Below, piece by piece: positions 62,882 to 64,000 of a stretch of DNA of 64,000 nucleotides. Made by a program: the position numbers and the translations under genes. Each line of letters starts with the position of its first letter. The stretch's first letter is position 1. Origin of the DNA: Mesostigma viride (lineage: Eukaryota > Streptophyta > Mesostigmatophyceae > Mesostigmatales > Mesostigmataceae); the NCBI GenBank assembly GCA_009746045.1, contig RPFO01000076.1, positions 60,001 to 124,000 of the forward strand. The letters run 5' to 3'. Below the pieces are notes generated by a model. That model made no database searches, was not told where the DNA came from, and saw only the letters and a list, made by a program, of their open reading frames with translations.

Positions 62882-64000
62882 GTTACTAGCACCAGTATCA
62901 CCTGGTATGCTGGCGGCGACAACGCGCTCCGCCTGCACTGGGCCGGTCTGGACCGCAGTTTCTGGAAGTACTTCAGCGTCTGACACGGACTTCTCCATTG
63001 CGCTGGAAACTTCTCGAATTGGCGTGAACTTGCACTGGGCCGGCGCAGAGTATATAAAGCCACGCAGTGTGCGAGTAATGCCCAGTAGGCCGCCCCCGAT
63101 CCCGCATACACGGGCAAGCATGGCCAGTATGACCGTTAGGCCCACGGCCAGCCACTCCGCCGCGTGTCCCGAGGCACGTGAGATGCTGCGCTCGCTGCTC
63201 GCCATTTTCTGCCCTTGACAGGCAGCGTCGTTCTTGAAGCTCGTCGCCGACGATTTCAGCTCTGGGATGGCGTCCATCGCTGCGTCCGCACCGTGCGCGG
63301 GCAAAAAGTAGGTGTTGTTCCTCGTCCCGATGCTGCAGTGCCTGCTGTCCAGCACAGCAACCCGCTGGGCGAGGTCGACCTTGTGGCCATCCTTGACGAG
63401 CTGGCCGACTGATAGAAGTCGGGTGCTCAGCCTGGGAACGAGCAGCGCGTTTTGGAGGTGCACGTCTGCCTCCTGGCCCGGCAGCTTCATCTTGACAGTC
63501 CCGATGGCTGTCGCCTTCAGTTTGCCGCCTGAGCCGGCGATTTCCCTGTCGTGAGGGTGCAGGCACACGAAATCCGACGGGCATGGCGTCATGTGACAGC
63601 TCGCTGCAGAATCCAGCACCCAGCTGGTCGGCGCCTTCTTTTCATATTGCGTGAGTGCAGCAGTGTCCGACGGCGATGGCGACTCGGCGATGGTGGCGAA
63701 GACGAAGCCGGACGGCAGCTCTGCAGCCTCCTGGGTGATGTGCGCCTCGCTGGCACCTGGTGAGTGCCCCTTTCTCGCCGCCGATGTCGCGTGGTTCCGT
63801 CGCGTCGCCTGGTTCTTGCGTTCTTGCTTCAGCTCTGGATGCTTCTCCCAGCACTGGGCCTCCACGTGCCCGAGCTTCTTGCAGTGATAGCACCGCTTTC
63901 CTCCACTTTTCTTGGTAGTAGCGTGGAAAGCTTGGCCGTCCGATGAGCTCTCCTTCTTTGCTTCAGCAGAACGCCCTCCCATCAGCATGTCCTCCGCCTC
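62882..64000 (-). CDS. Copia-4 gag-protease ORF (runs off the window)
   Basis: The frame is open to the window edge, so the N-terminal gag is missing here. Zinc knuckle CYHCKKLGHVEAQC (CX2CX4HX4C), then a linker and a Copia-type protease WVLDSAASCHMT (Asp-Ser-Ala where Asp-Ser-Gly is usual), then LLVPRLSTRLLSVGQLVKDG, as after many Copia proteases. After NNTYFLP, where the GAG-pre-integrase region should start, the sequence instead has a hydrophobic helix (EWLAVGLTVILAMLARV) and a Thr/Ser/Ala tail. It stops at the MITE junction. It is a different lineage from Copia-1 to -3, nearer ordinary plant-type Copia. The absence of integrase and RT suggests a non-autonomous element. Confidence 0.75.

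Overview
The window is eukaryotic, repeat-rich nuclear DNA, most likely from a green alga (Viridiplantae). The evidence is one intact plant-like TRM112 gene, Gypsy and Copia LTR retrotransposons with 4-5 bp target-site duplications (TSDs), hAT-, pogo- and fold-back-type elements, minisatellites, and no prokaryotic operon signals. The assignment rests on reading protein motifs by eye, and the species cannot be named. Almost everything recognisable is a transposable element, many inserted inside others. Element names (Copia-1 to -4, Gypsy-B, Gypsy-DNMT, LTR-P) are local labels for this report.

Layout: 1-6.2 kb is non-coding with GCATGGAT and GGTACC-type repeats. 6.4-7.2 kb (minus) is the broken C-terminal part of a transposase-like protein with a PHD finger, cut by the 3' LTR of Copia-3 (minus, 7.2-10.0 kb, 5' truncated). 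10.0-20.1 kb (plus) holds an unrecognised ORF of another LTR element (LTR-P; its polypurine tract and 3' LTR start at 20.3 kb), split by a young Copia-1 (minus, 10833-18864, TSD GGCAC). 21.1-22.0 kb has LINE-like fragments; 22.8-23.2 kb is TRM112; 23.5-24.4 kb is a pogo-like terminal-inverted-repeat element. 27.3-57.5 kb is two tandem decayed Gypsy-B copies. The gag of the second copy was hit twice, 25 bp apart: by Gypsy-DNMT (minus, 33952-45115, TSD ACTC) and by Copia-2 (minus, 45146-52972, TSD GTACT). 58.0-59.5 kb has palindromic repeats and a fold-back element. 59.9 kb to the window end is a minus-strand Copia-type element with a gag-protease ORF but no visible integrase or RT, interrupted by a hAT-type MITE.

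The main discovery candidate is Gypsy-DNMT. Its polyprotein reads protease, C5 cytosine DNA methyltransferase, RT, RNase H, integrase, and then (beyond a later 429-bp solo-LTR insertion) an integrase C-terminal domain with a complete C4HC3 PHD finger. It therefore carries both a DNA-methylation writer and a likely histone reader. Second, Copia-1 and Copia-2 have an aspartic-protease-like domain between integrase and RT instead of upstream of integrase, a DTN instead of DTG/DSG active site, an HGDD RT motif, LTRs with AGTT...AACT ends, and an extra ORF between the 5' LTR and gag; Copia-3 shares the protease-RT part.
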